Source: Aminipila sp963524205 | Lineage (GTDB): Bacteria > Bacillota > Clostridia > Peptostreptococcales > Anaerovoracaceae | Assembly: GCA_963524205.1 (NCBI GenBank) | Contig: CAURED010000003.1 | Coordinates: 62,001 to 126,000 of the forward strand | DNA length: 64,000 nt | Direction of reading: 5' to 3' | Part shown: positions 1 to 8,205 of the stretch, piece after piece | Layout of the letters: the number at the start of each line of letters is the position of its first letter | How positions within the stretch are numbered: position 1 is the first letter of the stretch | The notes under the pieces: generated by a model | Seen by the model: only the letters and a program-made list of their open reading frames with translations | The model's database searches: none | What the model was told of the DNA's origin: nothing | Program-made: the position numbers and the translations under genes

Positions 1-25
1 GGGCCAATTTTTCAATAATGTTCAT
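1..25 (-). CDS. start of an unidentified gene, cut by the window edge
   Basis: An ATG at 25-23 on the minus strand opens a frame reading MNIIEKLA before the window ends. It lies 33 bases after the prfB stop, with an AAAGGAAT ribosome binding site just upstream. The position and spacing suggest it follows prfB in the same transcript. Eight residues are too few to name it. Confidence 0.45.
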
Positions 26-58
26 TTTTTAATTCCTTTTCCCTACATAAATTTATAA

Positions 59-1181
59 TCAATCCTTAAATTTTAACTTCTCATTGATAAAATAATCGAT
101 TTCCCCATCCATAACCGCCTGGACATTACCGACTTCCGCTCCTGTTCGGTGGTCCTTAACCATTGTATAAGGCTGGAATACATAAGAACGAATCTGGCTT
201 CCCCATGTGTTTTGTGAAAAATCTCCTTTAAGTTCCTTTAGATTATCCTTATGCTCCTGTTCTGCTAGTTCAGTTAACTTGGCTTTCAATACCTTCATAG
301 CCATATCCTTGTTTTGATGCTGACTTCGCTCATTCTGACAAGTAACTACAATATTGGTTGGTAAGTGTGTAATTCGAATAGCCGAATCTGTCTTATTTAC
401 ATGCTGTCCGCCGGCGCCACTGGAACGATAAGTATCTATTCGTAAATCTTCAGGATCAATTTCTATATTTATATCATCATCAAGTTCAGGCATTACTTCC
501 AGTGAAGCAAAAGAGGTTTGCCTCTTTCCTTGCGCATTGAACGGAGAGATGCGAACTAATCTGTGAACCCCACGTTCATTTTTTAAATATCCATATGCAT
601 TTTCACCTTCTACAATTACAGTGGCACTTTTAATACCTGCCTCCGTATCATCTTGAAGGTCAATCACCTTAGTTTTATAACCTTTCTTCTCTGCCCAACG
701 TGTGTACATCCGAAGAAGCATCTCTGCCCAATCCATAGCATCAACACCACCAGTGCCTGCATGGACCGTAAAGATAGCACTATTACTGTCATACTCCCCA
801 GTTAATAATGTTTTTAATCTAACTTCCTCTACTTTGGCTTTGTAGCTTTCATATGCTTCTTTTATTTCTTCCGCCATATGGGCATTTTCTTCTGCAGAAG
901 AATCAGCTTCGCTTTCTTCTGCCATTTCTATAAGGACTTCAATATCCTCTAAAGCCCGCTCCAAATCTCTGTAACCGGTAACTGTATTTTCTAAAGACTT
1001 CTTTTCCTTCAGTAGTTTTTGTGCGGCTTCATGATCCTCCCAAAATCCATCTATCTGAGTCTTTATTTCTATTTCTTCTAATCTGCTCTCTAACCCTGCC
1101 AGGTCAAAGAGACTCACCTACCTCTGTCAAATTTGCCTTAGCCGCAGGCAGGCCGTATTTTATCTGATCTAATTCAACCAT
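59..1181 (-). CDS. prfB: peptide chain release factor 2, with programmed +1 frameshift
   Basis: RF2 terminates translation at UGA and UAA codons by triggering peptidyl-tRNA hydrolysis on the ribosome. The gene is in two frames. A 25-codon zero frame starts with ATG at 1181 (MVELDQIKYG) and ends at an in-frame TGA (1106-1104) in the context CTT TGA C. A +1 shift there continues as DLAGLESRLEE, giving 373 residues. A purine-rich GAGGTAGGTGAG stretch upstream of the slip site acts as the internal Shine-Dalgarno. The catalytic GGQ motif (GAGGQHVNKTDSA) is near residue 250. The frameshift is the known autoregulatory device of this family: low RF2 lets ribosomes pause and shift. It follows secA on the same strand, the usual secA-prfB order. 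Confidence 0.97.
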
Positions 1182-1211
1182 ATAAAATTCCTTTCTTATA
1201 TATTTCATCCC

Positions 1212-1315
1212 CAAATATTAATATTTGATTCTGAACCCCAATTACAAAGGGCGCAGGGAATTTTTCGTTATGCAAGGCGCACAGAGTCACTGACAACACA
1301 GCAGAACGGAAAATT
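1212..1315. repeat. inverted repeats in the secA-prfB gap
   Basis: The 142-base gap between prfB and secA holds a perfect 16-base palindrome CAAATATTAATATTTG (1212-1227). It also holds an 11-base inverted repeat, AATTTTTCGTT (1259-1269) and AACGGAAAATT (1305-1315), matching at 10 of 11 positions around a GC-richer 35-base centre. Neither has a clear T-run, so a terminator is not obvious. The base composition of the centre differs from its surroundings and may mark a small repeat element. Confidence 0.5.
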
Positions 1316-1323
1316 AACAAGCT

Positions 1324-4083
1324 CTATTTGTTCATGCAGCAGTTCTTATACTTTTTGCCACTACCACATGGGCATAAATCATTTCTACCCACTTTTTCTT
1401 CTGTTCTTCTGATTGGTTCGTGCTTTTGTTCTCTCTCTGGAATCTGAGTCTGATCTGGCATTCCTCCAGTTGAAGCGCTGCTTGCCATCCCTTCCTCGTG
1501 GTATTCTTCTTTCCTGCCTTCCCCTGCTTCCATAATTTTCCTTCTTTCAGCATTTGTCTGAATAGTAACATTGTAGCAGAACTTGACAGTATCCTCCTTG
1601 ATGGCCTGTATCATAAGCTCAAACATATCAAATCCTTCATTTGAGTAAGCCGCTGCAGGATCTTGCTGCCCTAATGCACGAAGATTGATACCATTTCTAA
1701 GCTGATCCATATCATCAATATGATCCATCCACTTGTTATCAACAACTCTGATCAGAATCATTCTCTCTAATTCACGTATTCTATCAATACCTATTTCTGC
1801 TTCTTTTTCAGCATATAGTTTTTCAAATGCTTCATAAGTATCTTCTTTTAGCTGTTCTACTGTAAGATTCTGAATTTCCTCCTGAGAATAATGTAAGTTT
1901 TCATCAAATCTCACACATAATTTCTTCAAGTTTTTACCCAAAGTTTCCAAATCCCATTCCTCAGCATATCTTGATGCTACAGTTATTGGTTCAACGGTTT
2001 CATCAATCAGTTCCTGAGTCATATTTGTAATGTGATTTCTTAAATCTTCTCCAAACAGTACTTTACGTCTTTCATCATAAATAATCTGACGCTGTTTATT
2101 CATTACGTTATCGTATTGTAATACGTATTTTCTTATGTGGAAGTTTTTGCCTTCAACTCTCTTCTGAGCTGCTTCAATACGTTTTGTAAGCATTCCAGCT
2201 TCAATGGCCTCATCCTCTTCAACTCCCAGTTTTTCCACAAGGCTCTGAATCTTCTCACCGCCAAACAGGCGCATAAGTTCATCTTCAAGAGATAAGAAGA
2301 ACTGTGTACAACCAGGGTCACCCTGACGTCCAGCACGACCTCTTAACTGATTATCTATTCTTCGTGATTCATGACGTTCTGTACCAATTATGCAAAGTCC
2401 GCCTAATTCTCTAACCTTCTGTTGTTCTTCGGCTCTTTCTGTCTTAAAACTATCATTTAGTTCATTAAATGTTTTTCTAGCATGTAATAATTCTGGTTCG
2501 TTAGTTGTAACAAAAGAAGTCGCAAATGAGATGGCCTCATCACTAAAGCCTTGTTTCTTCATTTCACGCTTTGCTTCAAATTCTGGGTTACCACCTAGCA
2601 GGATATCTGTACCTCTACCAGCCATATTGGTAGCAATAGTTACCGCACCTAAACGACCTGCCTCTGCAACGATTTCTGCTTCTTTTTCATGCTGTTTTGC
2701 ATTCAATACTTTATGTTTAACGCCACGCTTACTAAGCATATCACTAATCAGTTCAGAACGTTCGATAGAAATTGTACCCACTAAGACTGGCTGACCAGTG
2801 GCATGAACTTCTGCAATTCTTTCCGCAATGGCTTTAAACTTACCCTTTTCAGTAGCGTAGATTGAATCCTGAAGATCTGCTCTTGCAATTTCACGGTTCG
2901 TTGGTATTACTACAACATCCATGTTATATATTTCTCTAAATTCATCTTCTTCAGTCTTTGCAGTACCTGTCATACCTGCCAATTTCTTGTACATTCTAAA
3001 GTAGTTCTGTAATGTTACTGTGGCCAGTGTCTTTGACTCTGAACGAACTAGTACACCTTCCTTAGCCTCGATAGCCTGATGTAAGCCATTACTGTACCTA
3101 CGGCCAAACATTAAACGGCCTGTAAACTCATCAACAATTACAATTTCGCCGTCTTTAACAATATAGTCAACATCACGCTTCATTAAGTTTCTAGCCTTTA
3201 ATGCCTGAAGTACATGATGGTTGATTTCCATATTTTCAGGGTCCGAGAAGTTTTCAATATCAAATTCTTTTTCACACTTAGCTACCCCTTCTTCTGTAAG
3301 TGCAACAGTTTTATCTTTTTCTTCAATAGTAAAATCATCTTCATTTCGTAATCTGATTACAAATTTATCTGCTATTCCATATAAATCAGTAGACTTAGCT
3401 CCTTGCCCTGAAATGATAAGCGGCGTCCTTGCTTCATCAATTAAGATGGAGTCAACTTCATCCACGATAGCAAAATTAAGTTCTTCTCTCTGAGACATTT
3501 CCTCACGATAAGTAACCATGTTATCTCTTAAGTAATCAAAACCAAATTCATTGTTCGTTCCATAAGTAATATCAGCATCATAAGCAGCTTTTCTATCTGC
3601 ACCATTTACCTCATGTATTACACATCCTACAGTCAACCCCAGGAAAGTATATAACTTACCCATCCATTCCATATCACGTTTTGCAAGATAATCATTTACT
3701 GTTATAACATGAACGCCTTCACCACTAAGTGCATTTAAGTATGCTGCCAGAGTGGCCACTAAAGTCTTACCTTCACCAGTTTTCATTTCAGCAATTCTTC
3801 CTTGATGCAATGCAACACCACCGATTAACTGTACTCTAAAGTGTTTCATCCCTAAACTTCTTACAGCACCTTCTCTGCATACAGCAAAAGCTTCTGGCAA
3901 TATATCGTCAAGAGATTCGCCATTTTTAACTCTTTCTTTAAATTCGAAAGTCTTTGCCTTAAGTTGTTCATCTGTAAGTTCCTGCATTTCTAAATCAAGT
4001 GCTTCTACTTTGTCTACTATTTTTTCAATTCTTTTAACTTCTTTGATATTTAAATCACCAAAGATTTTTTCCATTAATCCCAT
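1324..4083 (-). CDS. secA: preprotein translocase ATPase SecA
   Basis: SecA is the motor that pushes preproteins through the SecYEG channel at the cytoplasmic membrane. The 919-residue length fits the family. Walker A (MKTGEGKT) lies near residue 100, the DEVDSILIDEARTPL Walker B region near 205-220, and helicase motifs GTERHESRRIDNQLRGRAGRQGD in the second nucleotide-binding domain near 580. The C terminus carries the zinc-binding SEC-C motif CPCGSGKKYKNCC that binds SecB or ribosomes. The start ATG overlaps the 3' end of the upstream CorC gene by 10 bases and has a GAGGAAGGG-type ribosome binding site inside it, so translational coupling is likely. Confidence 0.98.
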   Translation of the reverse strand: MGLMEKIFGDLNIKEVKRIEKIVDKVEALDLEMQELTDEQLKAKTFEFKERVKNGESLDDILPEAFAVCREGAVRSLGMKHFRVQLIGGVALHQGRIAEMKTGEGKTLVATLAAYLNALSGEGVHVITVNDYLAKRDMEWMGKLYTFLGLTVGCVIHEVNGADRKAAYDADITYGTNNEFGFDYLRDNMVTYREEMSQREELNFAIVDEVDSILIDEARTPLIISGQGAKSTDLYGIADKFVIRLRNEDDFTIEEKDKTVALTEEGVAKCEKEFDIENFSDPENMEINHHVLQALKARNLMKRDVDYIVKDGEIVIVDEFTGRLMFGRRYSNGLHQAIEAKEGVLVRSESKTLATVTLQNYFRMYKKLAGMTGTAKTEEDEFREIYNMDVVVIPTNREIARADLQDSIYATEKGKFKAIAERIAEVHATGQPVLVGTISIERSELISDMLSKRGVKHKVLNAKQHEKEAEIVAEAGRLGAVTIATNMAGRGTDILLGGNPEFEAKREMKKQGFSDEAISFATSFVTTNEPELLHARKTFNELNDSFKTERAEEQQKVRELGGLCIIGTERHESRRIDNQLRGRAGRQGDPGCTQFFLSLEDELMRLFGGEKIQSLVEKLGVEEDEAIEAGMLTKRIEAAQKRVEGKNFHIRKYVLQYDNVMNKQRQIIYDERRKVLFGEDLRNHITNMTQELIDETVEPITVASRYAEEWDLETLGKNLKKLCVRFDENLHYSQEEIQNLTVEQLKEDTYEAFEKLYAEKEAEIGIDRIRELERMILIRVVDNKWMDHIDDMDQLRNGINLRALGQQDPAAAYSNEGFDMFELMIQAIKEDTVKFCYNVTIQTNAERRKIMEAGEGRKEEYHEEGMASSASTGGMPDQTQIPEREQKHEPIRRTEEKVGRNDLCPCGSGKKYKNCCMNK

Positions 4084-5354
4084 ATTCTTAACCCTTCCTC
4101 TTGTTGTATTTCATGCAGCATAACTACCACATTTATTTCTAAGGCCCTTTTTCCATCTGCCTTGGTTACTCTAACTTTTAAATTTTTATATTCAAATGAA
4201 TCGCCTACTTCAGGTAATTTGTCCAGGTTTACTACAACCCATCCATTGGCTGTAGTAACATCCATTTCTTCGTATTTTAACCCGAAATAGTCAAACATTT
4301 TTTCAACACTTGCGCCACCCAGTACTCTATAACTGCCATCATAAATTTGAAGAATCTCTTGTGATGTTGTGGCATCATGTTCATCAAAGATTTCTCCTAC
4401 AAGTTCTTCAATGATGTCTTCCATTGTAACAATACCCTCTGTACCACCATATTCATCTACAACAACAGCAATATGAGTTTTTGCCTTCTGCATCCTTTTT
4501 AAAAGTGTAGCAATTTTTATAGATCCTGGTGTAAATACTACAGGCGTTACATAATCAGATATTTCTTTTTTCTGACCAATTACAAAATTATGAAAATCCT
4601 TCTGATTTAAAACACCAAGGATTTTATCCATATTTTCCTCATATACTGGCAGCCTTGAAAATCCTGTTTCTAAGAATATTTTGGCTACTTCTTCCTTTTC
4701 TTCATCTATTTCTATAGCCTCCACATCAACTCTGGGTGTCAATACATCATAAGCCTCTAGTTCATTAAATTCAATAGCATTTTGAATTAATTCGCTTCTT
4801 TCTTCATCAAGACTCCCCTCAGTTTCCGCTTCTTCAACAATAGTTATAAGTTCATCATCTGTTATGCTTCGATCGTCATTTATTTTAAATGCTGTTCTAA
4901 TAATTTTTTTCCATTGCATAAATAAGAAATTTACAGGCTTTAATATTACCATTAAAATTCTAAGAAGTGGTGCTGAAAACATAGAAAAGTTCTCAGGACT
5001 TTCTTTTGCAATGATTTTGGGAGATATCTCACCAAAAATTAGAACCACAACAGTCATTACTATGGTGGAAATAGTTGAACCGTAAACACCATATAAATCT
5101 ACAAATAATACGGTTGCAATCGATGTCATGGTGATATTTACGATGTTATTACCTATTAAAATTGTTGTTAGAAGTCTGTCATATTTTTCTTCTAACGCAA
5201 GTACCAGCTTTGCTCTTTTATTACCAGTACTGGCAAGATTTTTCATCCTTATTCTATTTAAAGACGTAAAAGCCGTCTCAGTTGCAGAAAAGTATGCTGA
5301 TAATATAATTAAAATAATTATGACTATTAGTGAAGTAAATATACTCCCTCCCAT
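4074..5354 (-). CDS. CNNM/CorC-type membrane protein with CBS domains
   Basis: A 426-residue integral membrane protein of the HlyC/CorC (CNNM) family, usually linked to magnesium or cobalt efflux. The first ~150 residues form the DUF21 membrane domain with several hydrophobic segments, starting with FTSLIVIIILIILSAYFSA and containing the conserved ETAFTSLNRIRMKNLA. A CBS pair follows (about 195-320; DEYGGTEGIVTMEDIIEELVGEI is its hallmark). The C-terminal CorC_HlyC domain spans about 340-420. The gene precedes and overlaps secA. The name haemolysin C is historical and says nothing about toxicity. Substrate not visible from sequence. Confidence 0.9.
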   Translation of the reverse strand: MGGSIFTSLIVIIILIILSAYFSATETAFTSLNRIRMKNLASTGNKRAKLVLALEEKYDRLLTTILIGNNIVNITMTSIATVLFVDLYGVYGSTISTIVMTVVVLIFGEISPKIIAKESPENFSMFSAPLLRILMVILKPVNFLFMQWKKIIRTAFKINDDRSITDDELITIVEEAETEGSLDEERSELIQNAIEFNELEAYDVLTPRVDVEAIEIDEEKEEVAKIFLETGFSRLPVYEENMDKILGVLNQKDFHNFVIGQKKEISDYVTPVVFTPGSIKIATLLKRMQKAKTHIAVVVDEYGGTEGIVTMEDIIEELVGEIFDEHDATTSQEILQIYDGSYRVLGGASVEKMFDYFGLKYEEMDVTTANGWVVVNLDKLPEVGDSFEYKNLKVRVTKADGKRALEINVVVMLHEIQQEEGLRIWD

Positions 5355-5454
5355 TTATACCTCCTGTATAAACACTCTTCGGTTCTGTTCTTATGCACTC
5401 TTATTTGTTTATGTGTATTGTAACATAATATTATACATCATTAGTTAAAAAAAG

Positions 5455-5482
5455 AAAAGAGGCCAATACTCCCTCATATGAC
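5455..5482 (-). terminator. weak intrinsic terminator after the FMN-binding polyferredoxin gene
   Basis: On the minus strand, GAGG and CCTC pair around a 9-base loop and are followed by a long T-run (TTTTCTTTTTTT). The stem is short, so termination may be partial. Confidence 0.45.
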
Positions 5483-5487
5483 ATTAT

Positions 5488-6768
5488 TTAGTTTACTTCA
5501 TTGCCGGGTCCGTGTCCTCCGAGGCCACCATGTCCCCGCTCTAATTGGTCATTGTTTTGGTCATTGTTATTTTTATATTCCTGTCCCACTGCATTTGTTA
5601 CAGCTTCCATTATACCATTACTGCTGAAAGTTGCACCAGTCATTGCATCAACGCTCACATTCTGCGTTGAAATAATCTGTTCTGTTACACTATTAAAAGC
5701 TCTGTTATAGTATGGCATATCATCCCCCGTAGATACTGTTTCTATATTTTTTATATAACCATTCTCAACGGTTACGGATACAGTAGTGGTTCCCTTAAAT
5801 CCACTTCCTGTCCCTTCATAAGTACCATCTGTGAAGGTGCCTTGTCCCTGTTTTGTCAATTCAGCTATATTAGCTCTACTTGAGTCTGTTGCCTGGTTAG
5901 AATCAATATAGGTTGCTACATAATAAGCAATACCACTTGCAGTTACTACAAAAATACCTATTACTGCTGCAATTTTTTTCAAAGGCTTTGTTCCAGCCAT
6001 AATATTTAAATTATTTCTTGGGCATGCACTGGTGCATTTAAAACAGTTTATACATTCACCAGAAGTTACCACCTCTTTAGGATTTAGGTTAATTCCCATG
6101 CTGCAAGCCTTACTACAACGGTTACATTTTCCGCAATTATTTTCTGTTTTTCTAATTTTGATTATACGAAGCTTAGATAATATACTAAAAATAGCCCCCA
6201 ACGGACATAAATATCTACAGAAGAACCTTTCTATAAACAGCCCTCCTAAAACTACTATTCCAAGTAATCCAACACCAATCCAATTGCTTTTTACAAATTC
6301 ATTCAATACAGAGTGTTCTCCAAAAGATGTATATATACCAAATATATCCCATGGATTACTACCCTTAAAAAGATTCTGTCCTAAAGTCCAGATAAAAATT
6401 ACTGAAATAGCTAGCACTATATATTTTAAAGATTTTAAAGCTTTATCTACCTTATAGTTTACCTTAACCTTTCTTCTGGTAATTTTATATGAGATAAAAT
6501 AAAGAAAGTCCATTAATGTACCGAAAGCACACATCCATCCGCAGAAAAACCTTCCCAACATTGCCGTTAACAGAAAGATAACTGAAACAAGAATTAACTG
6601 TGGCCCACAGGTGGCTAAATCAAAGTTTCCCTCTATTGCGCAAACATAAATACTTTTAAGACTTCCATATGTTAATGTAAAAATTCCTGTAAAAGCAATG
6701 AAACTAAAAACTTGTACTAATACTCTAATGCTTTTAATATTTAAGATTTTTTCCTTTATAAAACTCAT
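5488..6768 (-). CDS. NapH-like membrane ferredoxin with C-terminal FMN-binding domain
   Basis: A 426-residue membrane electron-transfer protein. The N-terminal half has about five hydrophobic segments with the NapH/NosR-type GRFFCGWMCAFGTLMDF (around 72-90) and ERFFCRYLCPLGAIFSI (around 180-197) cysteine-containing loops. Two 4Fe-4S clusters follow (CGKCNRCSKAC and CINCFKCTSACP, about 210-250). After one more membrane segment, residues 310-405 form an FMN_bind domain with DAMTGATFSSN, the motif that can carry covalently bound FMN. The C-terminal tail is Asn/Gly/His-rich. It probably passes electrons across or along the membrane; the partner is not visible. It stands alone between two unrelated genes. 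Confidence 0.85.
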   Translation of the reverse strand: MSFIKEKILNIKSIRVLVQVFSFIAFTGIFTLTYGSLKSIYVCAIEGNFDLATCGPQLILVSVIFLLTAMLGRFFCGWMCAFGTLMDFLYFISYKITRRKVKVNYKVDKALKSLKYIVLAISVIFIWTLGQNLFKGSNPWDIFGIYTSFGEHSVLNEFVKSNWIGVGLLGIVVLGGLFIERFFCRYLCPLGAIFSILSKLRIIKIRKTENNCGKCNRCSKACSMGINLNPKEVVTSGECINCFKCTSACPRNNLNIMAGTKPLKKIAAVIGIFVVTASGIAYYVATYIDSNQATDSSRANIAELTKQGQGTFTDGTYEGTGSGFKGTTTVSVTVENGYIKNIETVSTGDDMPYYNRAFNSVTEQIISTQNVSVDAMTGATFSSNGIMEAVTNAVGQEYKNNNDQNNDQLERGHGGLGGHGPGNEVN

Positions 6769-7072
6769 ATTTTCTCCCCTACATCTTTATTTTTTTCATT
6801 TAAATCTTATATACTTTGTACCCCCTGATTTAAATTTTATTTATAAAAATATAGCACAAGAATATTGACTTTTTATGAAGGTTATCTGTGGGTTTTGTGA
6901 AGCTTTTAAGTAATACAGGATAATAAAAATGAAGAAGGATATGTCCATTTTGGAATAGGTTACCATAAGGATTGTAATTGCTATATAATCGGTTGTAGAT
7001 CATAAAGAAAAGCCTAATTGCATACACCCAAATCATCCAAATCCCAGTTTATAAGAAATACACAGGCTGTAC
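6769..7072. other. AT-rich gap without a supported gene
   Basis: The 304 bases between metA and the FMN-binding polyferredoxin gene hold no convincing gene. A 68-codon open frame at 6830-7036 has no ribosome binding site and low-complexity hydrophobic content. No strong hairpin-plus-T terminator is visible after metA. A GGGGG stretch near 6822 on the minus strand lies too far from the next start to be a ribosome binding site. Confidence 0.5.
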
Positions 7073-7987
7073 TTATAGCTGTGCCAAGTCATATGGCGTC
7101 TCCTGATAAACATAATAATTCAGCCAGTTAGCAAATAGCATGCTGGCATGGCCACGCCATCTTACTAATACATCCTTGCCAGGCTGGTCATCCTTAAAAT
7201 AGTTTTTAGGAACCGAAACAGGGACACCTTGTCTTACATCACGATAATACTCCAAGCCGAGGGTTTCTCTATCATACTCCTGATGCCCAATTATAAAAAT
7301 CTGTCTTCCATTATCTGTAGCAAGAATATGAGGACCCGCCTCTTCTGATTCTGCTAAAATTCTGATTTCTGGGTGAGACACGATATCCGATTTGCGAATC
7401 TGTGTATATCTGGAATGCGGAGCCCAGAAAACATCATCAAATCCTCTCAATAAAGGACTATGTGCACGAGTCACTTTATGCTCAAATACACCAAACATTT
7501 TCTCATCCATTGGATATTTATCAACGCCAAAGTGATAATAAAGTCCTGCCTGAGCACCCCAGCAAATATACATGCTGCTATATACATTAGTTTTTGAGTA
7601 CTCCAGTATTCGGCACAGTTCTTCCCAATAATCCACTTCTTCAAAATTTAACGTCTCTACTGGTGCTCCCGTTAAAATCATCCCATCAAAACGTTGACCT
7701 TTAATTTCATCAAAGGTTTTATAAAAAGTATCCAGATATTGTTCTAATACGTTTTTAGACTCATGAGTTCCCATTCTAACCAAAGTGAGCTCTACCTGTA
7801 ATGGAGAATTCGCCAATACCCTTGCAAGCTGAGTCTCTGTAGCTGCCTTATCTGGCATCAGATTAACCATTAATATACGAAGTGGTCTTATATCCTGCTT
7901 TACAGCTGCAGCATCATGCATCACAAATATGTTTTCCTTTTGTAATAAATCACCCGCAGGCAATTTATCTGGTATAATCAGTGGCAT
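7073..7987 (-). CDS. metA: homoserine O-acetyltransferase (MetA type)
   Basis: Activates homoserine for methionine synthesis. The 304 residues match the MetA family, with the nucleophile in YICWGAQAGLYYH (about 144-156) and the conserved HSRYTQI and GHQEYDRETL segments. The acyl donor can be read: residue 111, in ILTGAPVE, is Glu, which in characterised MetA proteins selects acetyl-CoA, whereas Gly selects succinyl-CoA. So the product is probably O-acetylhomoserine despite the common succinyltransferase label. An AAGGAG site lies about 10 bases before ATG. lysC lies upstream on the same strand but a terminator and a repeat separate them; metK is nearby, so this is a methionine-related neighbourhood. 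Confidence 0.95.
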   Translation of the reverse strand: MPLIIPDKLPAGDLLQKENIFVMHDAAAVKQDIRPLRILMVNLMPDKAATETQLARVLANSPLQVELTLVRMGTHESKNVLEQYLDTFYKTFDEIKGQRFDGMILTGAPVETLNFEEVDYWEELCRILEYSKTNVYSSMYICWGAQAGLYYHFGVDKYPMDEKMFGVFEHKVTRAHSPLLRGFDDVFWAPHSRYTQIRKSDIVSHPEIRILAESEEAGPHILATDNGRQIFIIGHQEYDRETLGLEYYRDVRQGVPVSVPKNYFKDDQPGKDVLVRWRGHASMLFANWLNYYVYQETPYDLAQL

Positions 7988-8039
7988 TCAATTCCACACT
8001 CCTTTTCCTTAGAAATGCTACACGCATTACCCTCTTGCT

Positions 8040-8071
8040 AAAAAAAACAGCGGGTTAATTAAGCCCGCTGT
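8040..8071 (-). terminator. intrinsic terminator after lysC
   Basis: On the minus strand AGCGGGC and ACCCGCT pair around TTAATTA and are followed by GTTTTTTTT. It sits between lysC and metA, only about 50 bases before the metA start. Confidence 0.85.
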
Positions 8072-8080
8072 CCATAATCG

Positions 8081-8205
8081 CTCCCTGCTGTCCGTTGTTA
8101 CATTACCGCTAAAGCGGTGTAACAAAGGCAACGGCTTTGCCTCCGACTCGCTCCGCTCCCTGCTGTCCGTTGTTACATTACCGCTAAAGCGGTGTAACAA
8201 AGGCA
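8081..8205 (-). repeat. two identical 50-base structured repeats at the lysC 3' end
   Basis: Two perfect 50-base direct copies (8081-8130 and 8156-8205) are separated by 25 bases. Read on the minus strand each contains a 10-bp hairpin, GTTACACCGC / GCGGTAATGTAAC with a TTTA loop and a 3-base bulge, flanked by TGCCTTT and ACGGACAGC. A diverged third copy on the plus strand at 27416-27459 keeps the flanks and the pairing through compensatory changes, which indicates a selected structure. The copy nearer lysC supplies the last codons and the stop of that gene. It looks like a REP-type or small non-autonomous element. Confidence 0.85.

Noticed and set aside
59..1181. prfB as a broken gene because its first frame stops at TGA
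   Set aside because: The CTT TGA C context with an upstream Shine-Dalgarno-like stretch is the conserved RF2 programmed frameshift, and both frames read as normal RF2.
6830..7036. 68-residue minus-strand open frame
   Set aside because: No ribosome binding site, low complexity, no family resemblance.
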